Below are positions 18,846 through 27,493 of a stretch of 64,000 nt of DNA, in pieces. How positions within the stretch are numbered: the stretch's first letter is position 1; the number at the start of each line of letters is the position of its first letter. Both the position numbers and the translations under genes were made by a program. This DNA comes from an uncultured Candidatus Melainabacteria bacterium (lineage in GTDB: Bacteria > Cyanobacteriota > Vampirovibrionia > Gastranaerophilales > Gastranaerophilaceae). The notes under the pieces were generated by a model. It did not search any database and was not told the origin of the DNA. It was given only the letters and a program-made list of their open reading frames with translations. The stretch covers positions 124,001 through 188,000 of the forward strand of contig CAKUTX010000002.1 in NCBI GenBank assembly GCA_934692485.1. Direction: 5' to 3'.

Positions 18846-21269
18846 ATGATTAAAAAGTTGACTTCTCCAAAGGCATTGATGGCCCTTTTTGCTACTTTGC
18901 TTATGGGCGTTTCACCTGCTCTTGCTAGTGAAGCGGATTTAGTTGTTCCAAGTATTAAGTCAGTGAATGGCAATTTCTTTATGCTATTGGTAGCAGGTAT
19001 TGCAATTTCTGTTCTTGGCTTGGTGTTTGGATTTATTGAATTCTTCAGAGTTAAAAAACTTGATGTTCACGCATCTATGGCTGAAGTTGGAAACACTATT
19101 TTTGAAACTTGTAAAACTTACCTTATTCAACAAGGTAAATTTTTGTTTGTATTAGAAGTATTAATCGGTCTTTGTATCGCTTTTTACTTTGGGTATTTAC
19201 AACATATGCCGTTGAGCCATGTTTTGATTATTTTGGCATGGTCAGTAATCGGTATTTTGGGCTCTTACGCAGTAGCTTGGTTTGGTATTAGAATGAATAC
19301 TTTAGCTAATGCAAGAACTGCATTCATTTCTTTAAAAGGTAATCCTTTAAATATTTTGAATGTACCTTTAAAAGCTGGTATGTCAATTGGTGTATGTCTT
19401 GTATCAGTAGAACTTATTTTGATGTTGACAATTTTGTTATTTGTACCAGGAGAAATTGCCGGAGCTTGCTTTATTGGTTTTGCTATCGGTGAATCTTTAG
19501 GTGCATCTGCACTTCGTGTTGCCGGTGGTATCTTTACAAAGATTGCGGACATCGGTTCTGACTTGATGAAAATTCAATTCGGTATTAAAGAAGATGACCC
19601 TAGAAACCCTGGTGTAATCGCCGATTGTACAGGTGATAATGCTGGAGATTCAGTAGGCCCTACTGCCGACGGTTTTGAAACTTACGGTGTAACAGGTGTT
19701 GCTCTTGTTTCATTTATATTGTTGGCTGTTGCTGGTCAAGAAAATCAAGTTCAATTGTTGACTTGGATTTTTGTTATGAGATTTTTGATGATTGTAACTT
19801 CTGTAGTTGCATATTGGATTAATGGTGTTGCTGATAAATTATATGCGGCAAAAACTGAAAAATTCGATTTTGAAAAACCTTTAACAAATCTTGTTTGGTT
19901 GACTTCAATTTTGTCAATTGCTATGACATTTGGAGTAAGCCATTGGTTGTTGGCTGATATGGGCGGCAAATTGTGGCTAGTTCTTTCAGCTATTATTTCT
20001 TGTGGTACTTTAGGTGCTGCGTTAATTCCTGAATTTACAAAAATCTTTACTTCTCCAAAAGCTAAACATACTGAAGAAGTTGTTACAGCTTCAAGAGAAG
20101 GAGGTTCTTCATTGACAATTCTTTCAGGTATTGTATCTGGTAATATGTCAGCATTTTGGATTGGCATGGTAATCGTATTATTGATGGGTATTGCATATGT
20201 TGCATCACTTCATATTCCTGATGCTGTAATGATTTATCCGTCAGTATTCGCGTTCGGCTTGGTAGCTTTCGGCTTCTTGGGAATGGGACCTGTTACTATT
20301 GCAGTTGATTCTTATGGACCGGTTACTGATAATGCTCAATCTGTTTATGAATTATCTTTGATTGAAGATATTCCTAACGTTGGCGAAGAAATCGAAAAAG
20401 AATATGGTTTCAAACCTGATTTTGAAAACGCTAAAAAATACTTGGAAGAAAATGACGGTGCAGGAAATACATTCAAAGCAACTTCAAAACCTGTATTAAT
20501 TGGTACAGCTGTTGTTGGTGCTACAACAATGATTTTCTCATTGATTTTGGTTATCAAATCAACTTTGGGTATTGAACCTGAAATGATTTTGAATATGTTA
20601 AATCCATATACATTGCTTGGCTTCTTGTCAGGTGGTGCGGTTATTTACTGGTTCTCAGGTGCATCAATGCAAGCTGTTACAACAGGTGCTTATTCTGCAA
20701 CTGAGTATATCAAAGATAACATCAAATTAGATGATGAAGCATCTAAGAGTGCAAATGTTGCAAATTCAAAGGAAGTTGTAAAAATTTGTACACAATATGC
20801 TCAAAAAGGTATGGTAAACATCTTTATCGCATTGTTTGCTTTTGCATTGGCATTTGCATGTTTATCAGCTCCTTCTTGCTCAACATCAGCTCCTGTAGCA
20901 TTCTTTGTAAGCTACTTGATTGCAATTGCTGTATTTGGTTTGTTCCAAGCTGTATTTATGGCAAACGCTGGCGGATGTTGGGATAACGCTAAGAAAATTG
21001 TAGAAGTTGATTTACAAGAAAAAGGAACTCCGCTTCATGAAGCAACTGTTGTTGGTGATACAGTTGGTGATCCGTTTAAAGATACTTCTTCAGTTGCAAT
21101 GAATCCGATTATCAAGTTTACTACATTGTTCGGGCTTTTGGCAATGGAAATTGCAATTTCTGAAAGCTTTAGAAATGTAGCTCCAATTGCCGGTTGGATT
21201 TTCTTGATTATCGCATTGGTATTCGTTGTTCGTTCATTCTACGCAATGAGAATACCTTCAAACAAATAA
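18846..21269 (+). CDS. hppA: Membrane-bound proton/sodium-pumping pyrophosphatase
   Basis: An 807-residue, about 16-span integral membrane pyrophosphatase that couples PPi hydrolysis to ion pumping. Substrate-binding motifs are plain: IADIGSDLMK, EDDPRNPGVIADCTGDNAGDS (about 247-267) and, near the end, GDTVGDPFKDT. In place of the GNTTAA segment of K+-dependent enzymes it has GNTFKATSKP (about 540-549); a Lys at that position is known to replace K+, so K+-independence is inferred. The variant motifs resemble the divergent clade found in Bacteroidetes and Chlorobi, whose members include Na+-responsive forms, so ion specificity is open. It starts with a signal-like segment ending in PALAS. AAAAGGAG precedes the ATG. 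Confidence 0.93.
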   Translation: MIKKLTSPKALMALFATLLMGVSPALASEADLVVPSIKSVNGNFFMLLVAGIAISVLGLVFGFIEFFRVKKLDVHASMAEVGNTIFETCKTYLIQQGKFLFVLEVLIGLCIAFYFGYLQHMPLSHVLIILAWSVIGILGSYAVAWFGIRMNTLANARTAFISLKGNPLNILNVPLKAGMSIGVCLVSVELILMLTILLFVPGEIAGACFIGFAIGESLGASALRVAGGIFTKIADIGSDLMKIQFGIKEDDPRNPGVIADCTGDNAGDSVGPTADGFETYGVTGVALVSFILLAVAGQENQVQLLTWIFVMRFLMIVTSVVAYWINGVADKLYAAKTEKFDFEKPLTNLVWLTSILSIAMTFGVSHWLLADMGGKLWLVLSAIISCGTLGAALIPEFTKIFTSPKAKHTEEVVTASREGGSSLTILSGIVSGNMSAFWIGMVIVLLMGIAYVASLHIPDAVMIYPSVFAFGLVAFGFLGMGPVTIAVDSYGPVTDNAQSVYELSLIEDIPNVGEEIEKEYGFKPDFENAKKYLEENDGAGNTFKATSKPVLIGTAVVGATTMIFSLILVIKSTLGIEPEMILNMLNPYTLLGFLSGGAVIYWFSGASMQAVTTGAYSATEYIKDNIKLDDEASKSANVANSKEVVKICTQYAQKGMVNIFIALFAFALAFACLSAPSCSTSAPVAFFVSYLIAIAVFGLFQAVFMANAGGCWDNAKKIVEVDLQEKGTPLHEATVVGDTVGDPFKDTSSVAMNPIIKFTTLFGLLAMEIAISESFRNVAPIAGWIFLIIALVFVVRSFYAMRIPSNK

Positions 21270-21304
21270 TAACTTAGGGAAATGAGTATATCTCATATAA
21301 AAAG

Positions 21305-21341
21305 TCAACCTCACTTGAAAAAGTGGGGTTGATTTGTTTTT
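21305..21341 (+). terminator. Intrinsic terminator of hppA
   Basis: TCAACCTCACTT (21305-21316), GAAA loop, AAGTGGGGTTGA (21321-21332), then a T-rich run. Twelve base pairs with one G-U. Confidence 0.9.
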
Positions 21342-21424
21342 TATTCTAATTTTAAATAATATTTTTTCTTTTTTGTTTGTGCTAAACTATGATTAAAGAT
21401 ATAATTATAAAGGGAAGTGAAAAT

Positions 21425-22429
21425 ATGAGTTTAACAGTATACTTAGGGATAGATGTCGGGTCTGTAACGACTAAATTGGCGCTTGTTGACGAAAAAGGTA
21501 AATATGTAGACAGTTATATGCTTAGAACCGCCGGAAAACCTGTTATGGCGGTGCAAAAAGGCTTGAATGAACTTTTTGCGAAAAGAATTACTGATTATGA
21601 TGTTATGGGCGTTGGAACAACAGGTTCAGGCCGTAACTTGGCGGGTGCTCTTGTTGGCGCAGATATTATAAAAAATGAGATTACTGCGCATGCTGTAGCC
21701 GCAAGTATAAATGTCCCTGGGGTTCAAACGATTTTAGAAATTGGCGGACAAGATAGTAAAATTATTATTCTAAGAGATGGTATTGTTACTGATTTTGCCA
21801 TGAATACTGTTTGTGCAGCTGGTACTGGAAGCTTTTTGGATCATCAGGCGCAAAGGTTGAATGTTCCTATTGAAGAATTTGGTGATACTGCATTAAAATC
21901 TGAAAATCCAGCGCGTATTGCAGGTCGTTGTGGTGTTTTTGCTGAAAGTGATTTAATTCATAAACAACAATTGGGTTATCCTGTAGAAGATTTGTTGTAT
22001 GGTTTATGCCAAGCTCTTGTAAGAAATTATTTGGCGAACTTGGCTTTGGGTAAAGAATTACTTCCTGTATTTTCATTCCAAGGCGGTGTAGCAACAAACT
22101 CAGGTATGGTAAAAGCTTTTGAAGAAGCTCTTGGTCATAAAGTTGTAGTTCCAGACCATCACCAAACAATGGGCGCAATCGGTGCTGCATTATTGGCTAT
22201 GGAAAACCATCAATATACTGATGCTAAAACAACTTTTAAAGGTTGGGAAGTTGGAGAAATGAATTTCCATTCTATTACTTGTGATTGTACAGGTTGTTCT
22301 AATAATTGTGAGGTTATCACAATTGTTGAAGGTGGAGAAGATATTCATCACGTAGAAAAAATCAAAGATATTAAAGGAAATATTATCGCTCGTTGGGGCG
22401 GCACTTGTGGAAGATGGGATATTTCTTAA
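21425..22429 (+). CDS. Acyl-CoA dehydratase activase (BcrAD/BadFG, HgdC-like ATPase)
   Basis: A 334-residue ATPase of the ASKHA fold that activates 2-hydroxyacyl-CoA dehydratases or related reductases by ATP-driven electron transfer. Family marks: YLGIDVGSVTTKLALVD (phosphate 1), EIGGQDSKIIIL, MNTVCAAGTGSFLDHQA and AGRCGVFAESDL (Cys ligands of the bridging [4Fe-4S]), and GGVATNSGM. An extra C-terminal block CDCTGCSNNCEV ... GGTCGRW matches the segment that, in the long fused activases, links to the DUF2229 half; here the protein stops there. No dehydratase subunits lie nearby. Start chosen at the ATG with AAGGGAAG about 8 bases upstream; an earlier in-frame ATG at 21389 lacks a site. Confidence 0.85.
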   Translation: MSLTVYLGIDVGSVTTKLALVDEKGKYVDSYMLRTAGKPVMAVQKGLNELFAKRITDYDVMGVGTTGSGRNLAGALVGADIIKNEITAHAVAASINVPGVQTILEIGGQDSKIIILRDGIVTDFAMNTVCAAGTGSFLDHQAQRLNVPIEEFGDTALKSENPARIAGRCGVFAESDLIHKQQLGYPVEDLLYGLCQALVRNYLANLALGKELLPVFSFQGGVATNSGMVKAFEEALGHKVVVPDHHQTMGAIGAALLAMENHQYTDAKTTFKGWEVGEMNFHSITCDCTGCSNNCEVITIVEGGEDIHHVEKIKDIKGNIIARWGGTCGRWDIS

Positions 22430-22548
22430 GTGTAAACATTTGTAAACGCGTGAAAATGCCTAGAATATTGCGTTTTAGAATTTATTAATTTATTATTGGC
22501 AATTTTTATTTATAAAAATCCTTTATAGTAGTATACGAGGATTTTGTT

Positions 22549-23613
22549 ATGGCACAACTATCTATTTCTACGGGACAAGGGATTACACAAGCTATTGCAG
22601 CTCATTTTCAACTTAGTGATGATGATTGCAAAAAAGTAGGTCTTGCTAAATGGCAAAGGGTTATGACTTTAGTTGACCAAAATAATACTGCGAACAAAAA
22701 AGCTGATAAAGCAAGTATATTCAGCAAAGGCAATGATGTAAACAGTATTGGTGATAAATCTAAAAACCATGAAAATTTTGTTGTATCGGAAGGTACTATT
22801 GAGATTGATGATAGTTATTTGTCAGAAATAAAATCTGTTCTTGAGCTAAAGGAAGCAAAAAAAGCCGAAGAAGCAAAAGAAGCAAAAGAAGCTAAAGAAG
22901 TAGAAAAAGCAGAAAAAACTTCAGATAATAAAGTTGAAACTTCAGATAATAATGTTAAAGTTTCAGATGATAACATTAAAAAAGGTGAAGAATTTTCCAA
23001 TTATACAAAAGATGTTGATAAAGCTCAAACAAAATTGTTTGATGATATAACAAATGGAGCAATCTCAACAGAGGAACAAAGAAAAGTTCGTCATGATGAA
23101 GTTGCAAATATGTCTTTTGATGTTACAGGTGATGAATATAGAACTTTAGCAAATAAAAAAGGCAAAACTGCAGAAGAAATTCAGAAAATGAAAGACTTGT
23201 ATAAACAGGGATTTGTAAATTTTGGAAAATCTTATACATCCTTTATTGATAAGAAATATGGTAACGGTGATGGGGTTTTGACGAAAGATGAATACGTAAA
23301 ATATGAAATGGCAGATGCTTCTAAAGAAACAAAAGAGTTTGTAAACACATCTGATGCTGAAAATGTGTTCTCTCATATTGATGTAAACGCAGATAATGAA
23401 GTAAGTGTTGAAGAAATGGCTGCGTTCGGTTCTATGTTAGATATGTCAATCGGTCTGGGAAATGACAAAGCTGGAGGTGTTAATGGCAAAATCAAGGCTG
23501 GTGACATGCAATCAAATATGGCTAATATGGTAAAATCATCTGATACAGAAGACGGAAAAGCAATGGATGGAAAAATGAAAACAATGTATGATTTTTTATT
23601 CGGTAAAAAATAA
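22549..23613 (+). CDS. EF-hand-like acidic protein, lineage-specific
   Basis: A 354-residue acidic protein without signal peptide or membrane span. Residues about 95-125 are an Ala/Glu/Lys low-complexity helix (AKEAKEAKE repeats), followed by a thrice-repeated SDNxVK-type unit. Around 235-250 a GNGDGVLTKDE loop and around 280-295 a DVNADNEVSVEE loop look like paired EF-hand calcium sites; the second matches the D-x-N-x-D-x-x-[V]-x-x-x-E spacing, while the first has lost its first Asp. It may bind calcium. Function unknown. It ends 31 bases before the YkgJ-like gene. Confidence 0.6.
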   Translation: MAQLSISTGQGITQAIAAHFQLSDDDCKKVGLAKWQRVMTLVDQNNTANKKADKASIFSKGNDVNSIGDKSKNHENFVVSEGTIEIDDSYLSEIKSVLELKEAKKAEEAKEAKEAKEVEKAEKTSDNKVETSDNNVKVSDDNIKKGEEFSNYTKDVDKAQTKLFDDITNGAISTEEQRKVRHDEVANMSFDVTGDEYRTLANKKGKTAEEIQKMKDLYKQGFVNFGKSYTSFIDKKYGNGDGVLTKDEYVKYEMADASKETKEFVNTSDAENVFSHIDVNADNEVSVEEMAAFGSMLDMSIGLGNDKAGGVNGKIKAGDMQSNMANMVKSSDTEDGKAMDGKMKTMYDFLFGKK

Positions 23614-23644
23614 GGTCTTGTGATATTCGTGTTAAAATGTTATT

Positions 23645-24313
23645 ATGAACGAATTAAATAACACTGTTGCAGATATGAAAAAAATGTATCGTGAGATTTT
23701 TCAAAAATCTTCGGATGCTATTACGGCAAGAATTGAAGCAATCCGGCCAAAAGATTTTGATGGCGATATTTTTGATAAGTATGAATTGAAATCAGTAGGT
23801 TCAAGATGGCAGTTGGCCGTTTTAGATATGTTTGAAGAAGATATATCCAGAGAAATATACAGAAAGTGGCAGGAAGTTTTAAAATTACGCGAAAATTATA
23901 GCTGTAATGGTTGCGCGACTTGTTGTAATTTAGCTTGTTCAGAATATTCTCCAGAAGAACTAAAGCGCAGAGCCGAAAATGGTGACAATTTTGCAAAGCA
24001 ATTTACGTCGATTTTTGTTCCATATAATTCGAGGGAAGAAGCTCGAAAAATTTATCCGGAATATATAAATTTATTAGACGAAACAGTTGAAGATGAAGTA
24101 TATTTTTATCATTGTCCAAAATTAACAGATTGCAAACGTTGCTCTGATTACGAAAATAGACCTAAAATTTGTCGAGATTTTCCAGATAATCCGTTGGATA
24201 TTTTGCCAAAATCTTGTGGATATTACGAGTGGCGGCAACAGGTTCTGCCAGTTGTTATGATGCTTCATTCTATGATGGAAATTATTAAATATTATAAAAA
24301 TAAAATAGCTTAA
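23645..24313 (+). CDS. YkgJ family cysteine-cluster protein
   Basis: A 222-residue protein with a CxxCxxCC cluster (Cys87, 90, 93, 94) followed by further Cys in HCPKLTDCKRCSDYENRP and KICRDFP, the pattern of the YkgJ zinc/iron-chelating family, often annotated as Fe-S oxidoreductase. Biochemical role is not settled for the family. A shorter relative lies at 32160; both share FxSxFVPY(N/D)S after the cluster. It leads a probable operon with rlmN (15-base gap) and dtd. No Shine-Dalgarno is seen; TGTTAAAAT with the hexamer at 23633-23638 lies exactly six bases before the ATG, suggesting a leaderless message. Confidence 0.75.
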   Translation: MNELNNTVADMKKMYREIFQKSSDAITARIEAIRPKDFDGDIFDKYELKSVGSRWQLAVLDMFEEDISREIYRKWQEVLKLRENYSCNGCATCCNLACSEYSPEELKRRAENGDNFAKQFTSIFVPYNSREEARKIYPEYINLLDETVEDEVYFYHCPKLTDCKRCSDYENRPKICRDFPDNPLDILPKSCGYYEWRQQVLPVVMMLHSMMEIIKYYKNKIA

Positions 24314-24328
24314 ACTAATGAGGAATAT

Positions 24329-25348
24329 ATGCAAATACTTTCAGGATTAACGTTAGAAGAAATACAAAAAATAACCGATGAATTGGGCGCATCAAAGTTT
24401 AGGGCACGTCAAATTCATAATTGGATTTATTTAAAATCAGTTAAAAGCATTGATGAGATGACTGATTTATCCGTAAAATTCAGGGAACAGTTGAAACAGG
24501 TTGCAGAAGTTTCTGACACCAAGATTAAAGTGAAGCAAGAAAGTTCAGACGGAACTTTAAAATATTTGTTGCAGTATCCTGATGGCGAGTGTGTTGAAAC
24601 TGTTTTGATGCGCTTTGACAATCGTGCTAACTTGACTGCTTGTGTAAGTTCTCAGGTTGGCTGTGCTGTTAATTGCTCTTTTTGTGCGACAGGAAAACGT
24701 GGGTTTATAAGAAATTTGTCGTATAAGGAAATAATAGAACAAGTTTTGACAATTCAACGCGATACAGGTTTGAAAGTTACAAATATTGTGTTTATGGGAC
24801 AGGGTGAACCGCTTTTGAATTTGGATAATGTATTAAAAGCTATGGAAATATTTAATGAAAATTTCCAAATCGGAGCAAGACGTTTGACTGTTTCAACATC
24901 AGGAATTATTCCCGGAATAAAAAAACTTGCCGAACTGGATATGCAATCTACTTTAGCAATATCTCTGCACGCACCAAACCATGAAATTCGTAAACAATTG
25001 ATGCAAATTGAAAATAAATATTCTATGCCAGAATTGAAAAAAGCATTAAAAAATTATATAGAAAAAACAGGTCGGAGAATTACTATAGAATATTTGCTAA
25101 TTAAAGATTTGAACGATACATTGCAAAGTGCAAAAGAACTTGTAGAATATTTACATGATTTGAAATGTAATATCAATTTAATTCCATACAATCCGACAGA
25201 AAAAAATGATTATCAAAAGCCATCTGGAAATTCAATTATGCGTTTCAAATCGTTATTAGAACAATCTGGTAAAAAAGTAACAGTGCGTTTGGAGCGCGGA
25301 GCTGATATTGATGCCGCTTGTGGCCAGTTAAGAGGAAAGGTAGAGTAA
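24329..25348 (+). CDS. rlmN: 23S rRNA (adenine-2503-C2)-methyltransferase RlmN
   Basis: A 339-residue radical SAM methyltransferase. The SAM-cluster motif CAVNCSFC gives Cys112, 116 and 119; FMGQGEPLLN is the GGE-like SAM-binding stretch; the second essential Cys is in DIDAACGQLRG at the C-terminus. The enzyme methylates A2503 of 23S rRNA and A37 of some tRNAs, improving translational fidelity. Full length. GAGGA sits before the ATG. It overlaps nothing but is abutted by dtd, whose TTG start directly follows the rlmN stop. Confidence 0.95.
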   Translation: MQILSGLTLEEIQKITDELGASKFRARQIHNWIYLKSVKSIDEMTDLSVKFREQLKQVAEVSDTKIKVKQESSDGTLKYLLQYPDGECVETVLMRFDNRANLTACVSSQVGCAVNCSFCATGKRGFIRNLSYKEIIEQVLTIQRDTGLKVTNIVFMGQGEPLLNLDNVLKAMEIFNENFQIGARRLTVSTSGIIPGIKKLAELDMQSTLAISLHAPNHEIRKQLMQIENKYSMPELKKALKNYIEKTGRRITIEYLLIKDLNDTLQSAKELVEYLHDLKCNINLIPYNPTEKNDYQKPSGNSIMRFKSLLEQSGKKVTVRLERGADIDAACGQLRGKVE

Positions 25349-25786
25349 TTGAAAGCATTAATTCAAAGGGTTAAACGAGCATCTGTAAAGGTTGAAGGAG
25401 AAAAGATTTCTGAAATTGGTAAAGGAATTCTTGTTTTTTTAGGTGTTGAAAAAGAAGATGAAAAAGAGAATGCTGAAAAATTAGCAGAGAAAATTTCAAA
25501 ACTAAGGATTTTTGAAGATGAAAACGAAAAGATGAATTTTTCAGTTGCAGATGTTGGTGGTGAAATATTAGTCGTTTCCCAATTTACGCTGTGTGGTGAC
25601 TGCAAAAAAGGAACTCGTCCTTCTTTTGATAAAGCTGCACATCCAACAAAAGCTGTTGAATTATATGAATATTTTGTAAAATGTATAGGTGACAAAAATA
25701 TCCCAGTAAAAACAGGAAAATTTCGCGCAATGATGGATGTGGAACTGGTAAATGACGGCCCCGTAACATTTTGGCTTGAAAAATAG
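25349..25786 (+). CDS. dtd: D-aminoacyl-tRNA deacylase
   Basis: A 145-residue Dtd protein, normal length. MKALIQRVKRASVKV at the start, SQFTLCGDCKKGTRPSF (the SQFTL catalytic motif) and the cross-subunit NDGPVTFWLE (Gly-cisPro motif) are all present. It removes D-amino acids and glycine mischarged on tRNA. The TTG start follows the rlmN stop without a gap; GGAAAGG lies 9 bases upstream inside rlmN, so translation is probably coupled. Its stop is one base from the convergent gene. Confidence 0.95.
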   Translation: MKALIQRVKRASVKVEGEKISEIGKGILVFLGVEKEDEKENAEKLAEKISKLRIFEDENEKMNFSVADVGGEILVVSQFTLCGDCKKGTRPSFDKAAHPTKAVELYEYFVKCIGDKNIPVKTGKFRAMMDVELVNDGPVTFWLEK

Positions 25787-25787
25787 T

Positions 25788-26129
25788 TTAAAACTTTAAT
25801 TGAACACCAATTCTAGCAAATTCGGATGGCGACGGCGATATTCGAGCCATAAGTTGTGCGTTTTCTCCCAATTCTTGAGTTACTCTCAATGCAGGTAAAA
25901 CTCCTTTTTTTACTTTTGTGCCTTTTGGGGTGTTGAAAACACTCACACGAGCTGCTGCCCCTAATGTAACTTTTGTGCTGTCACTAGGAAATGGTAAATT
26001 AACACCTATTCCTGCGGTTAATTTTTTGTAACAGGGCAAATCTTTGCATTCTAGAAATGAGTCAAATGAGAATGTTTTTTCTGGCATCTCGGGCGGATTT
26101 AATGGACAATCTTCAAATTTTTTTGTCAT
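25788..26129 (-). CDS. Small hypothetical protein, beta-rich C-terminus
   Basis: A 113-residue protein I do not recognise. The first 35 residues contain three Cys (CPLNPPEMPE; ECKDLPCYKK). The rest alternates hydrophobic and polar residues (GIGVNLPF, KVTLGAAARVSVF, LPALRVTQEL, ARIGVQLKF) like successive beta strands ending in a terminal Phe, as outer membrane proteins do, but no signal peptide exists. A GGAG ribosome site precedes the ATG. It is the second gene of a two-gene leftward unit with 26170-26661. Confidence 0.5.
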   Translation of the reverse strand: MTKKFEDCPLNPPEMPEKTFSFDSFLECKDLPCYKKLTAGIGVNLPFPSDSTKVTLGAAARVSVFNTPKGTKVKKGVLPALRVTQELGENAQLMARISPSPSEFARIGVQLKF

Positions 26130-26153
26130 ATTATACTCTCCTTAAAATTTGGT

Positions 26154-26169
26154 GGGGGCAAATGCCCCC
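26154..26169 (-). promoter_or_regulatory. GC-rich hairpin between two leftward genes
   Basis: GGGGGC (26154-26159), loop AAAT, GCCCCC (26164-26169) lies directly after the stop of the upstream gene and before the ribosome site of the next. On the minus strand only a short AAATTTT follows, so it may attenuate or protect the message instead of fully ending it. Confidence 0.55.
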
Positions 26170-26661
26170 TTAATTATTTTCTTTTTTTGCAGGTAAATCA
26201 ATATCATGATCATAAGCGTATTTTCTTATCGCATCATCTCCTTTATCAATAATCTCCTGCGGAATTCCTAAGCTTTTAAGCATTTCGGTTTTATCTTCTT
26301 TTTCGCGTGGCGGAAGTCCTAATTCTAATGCAAAATCCTGTTCAGACATTCCGTTTCGCTTTGCCTCATTTCTGACAAGTTTTTCCATATCTTGAGGAGT
26401 CTGCATACTAAAATCAGCTGGATTATAGTTATAATTTGTTCCGTCTGTGCGATAAGTAAAAACAGGTCCGATTGCACCTCTTGGAATATTTTGCGGTTCT
26501 GGTGCAAAAGTTGAATTTGGTTTTTGTGGGTCGCCGAATTTTGCTCTTAATTGAGCTTTTGCTTCATCAATGTTGATACCGTTTTCTTTTGCATACACTT
26601 GGGCATATGCGTTTGGATCCATTTGTGGACCTCCTAATTGTGGTCCGTCAAAAAATGCCAT
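26170..26661 (-). CDS. Hypothetical acidic/proline-rich protein
   Basis: A 163-residue soluble protein with no signal peptide and no family I recognise. The N-terminus MAFFDGPQLGGPQMDPNAYA is rich in Gly, Pro and Gln. A central FTYRTDGTNYNYNP is Tyr/Asn-rich, and two short helical modules follow (MEKLVRNEAKRNGMSEQDF; LGIPQEIIDKGDDAIRKYA). Ribosome site AAAGGAGG precedes the ATG, a strong one, so it is probably well translated. Likely lineage-restricted. Confidence 0.5.
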   Translation of the reverse strand: MAFFDGPQLGGPQMDPNAYAQVYAKENGINIDEAKAQLRAKFGDPQKPNSTFAPEPQNIPRGAIGPVFTYRTDGTNYNYNPADFSMQTPQDMEKLVRNEAKRNGMSEQDFALELGLPPREKEDKTEMLKSLGIPQEIIDKGDDAIRKYAYDHDIDLPAKKENN

Positions 26662-26839
26662 AATATCCTCCTTTTTGATTACTTATATATAAAGTGTTTT
26701 GCGAGATAAAAATTGCAGTGAATTTAGAATATATTTACAAATCTTAATAATCCTAATATATATTATTGCGCTTGGATTACAAGATGATTAATATTTCCTT
26801 TAATATGACAGAATATTATATATATACAAAATCATTACA

Positions 26840-26870
26840 TAGCAATTTATAGATTAAGTTGCTAATCTAT
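26840..26870. promoter_or_regulatory. Nested palindromes, likely operator of the XRE regulator
   Basis: ATAGATTA (26849-26856), six bases, TAATCTAT (26863-26870) is a perfect 8-bp dyad. TAGCAA (26840-26845) and TTGCTA (26859-26864) form a second, overlapping dyad. They end four bases before the start codon of the HTH gene and include TAATCT (26863-26868), which fits as a -10 element. Autorepression is inferred. The remainder of 26662-26839 is AT-rich and shows nothing else. Confidence 0.6.
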
Positions 26871-26874
26871 CTAT

Positions 26875-27222
26875 ATGGAAAATATTCAATCAAAATGCTT
26901 ACAAACTACCCGTCATATTGCGGATAAGATTCTCATGTTAAGACGTGCTAATAAATTAACACAAGAACAATTTGCAGAAAAAGTCGGATTGGACAGAAGG
27001 ACTATTGCAAGAGCAGAAGACGGCAAATCTAGACCTTCTGCCGAAACTATGGAAATTATTGCGAATGTATTTTGTATTCCTATAAGCTATTTTTTTGATA
27101 ATTCCACTTATAGAATTGATATTGGAAAAGGTGCTTTAATTTACCAAATTAACTCAAAATTAAATGTCATGTCTAAAAGTAATCTAAAAAAAGTCAACAG
27201 TTTTATTGATTTGATTGAATAA
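26875..27222 (+). CDS. XRE-family helix-turn-helix regulator
   Basis: A 115-residue protein with an N-terminal Cro/C1-type HTH (about 15-70): KLTQEQFAEKVGLDRRTIARAEDGKSRPSAE contains the two helices, cut here by shorter anchors such as LTQEQFAEKVGLD and RRTIARAEDG. A 45-residue helical tail may serve dimerisation. There is no Shine-Dalgarno sequence; TAATCT ends exactly six bases before the ATG, so the transcript may be leaderless, and it overlaps the dyad described at 26840-26870. The downstream 45-codon ORF and hairpin-rich gap may be its targets. Confidence 0.8.
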   Translation: MENIQSKCLQTTRHIADKILMLRRANKLTQEQFAEKVGLDRRTIARAEDGKSRPSAETMEIIANVFCIPISYFFDNSTYRIDIGKGALIYQINSKLNVMSKSNLKKVNSFIDLIE

Positions 27223-27307
27223 ATCCATGTCAGTTGTCCAAGTTCAAACACATATTAGACTAAAACCTATTTTTTTTAGGAGACTAAATAAAGAAAGGGG
27301 GTCTATT

Positions 27308-27445
27308 ATGACAGTATATAATGAATGGAGATTAAATTTATCTTATTTGCCCCAGAACTTAACGCAAGAAGCCTGTTACAGATACAATATCTTAATAAGA
27401 TACAAACGACTGCGAGAAAAAGGATTTAGCGAAAATAAGCCTTAG
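27308..27445 (+). CDS. Small basic protein, 45 residues
   Basis: A 45-codon ORF starting MTVYNEWRLNLSYLPQ and ending in a basic helix (RYKRLREKGF). I do not recognise it. Support for translation is the strong AAAGGGGG ribosome site 7-8 bases before the ATG. It lies 85 bases after the XRE gene and before a structured intergenic region; a regulator cofactor, a toxin-like peptide, or a remnant are all possible. Confidence 0.45.
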   Translation: MTVYNEWRLNLSYLPQNLTQEACYRYNILIRYKRLREKGFSENKP

Positions 27446-27493
27446 AATTTTTGCAAGTAAAACGCTCAACATTTTTTAGTTGGTTAAAAAAAA

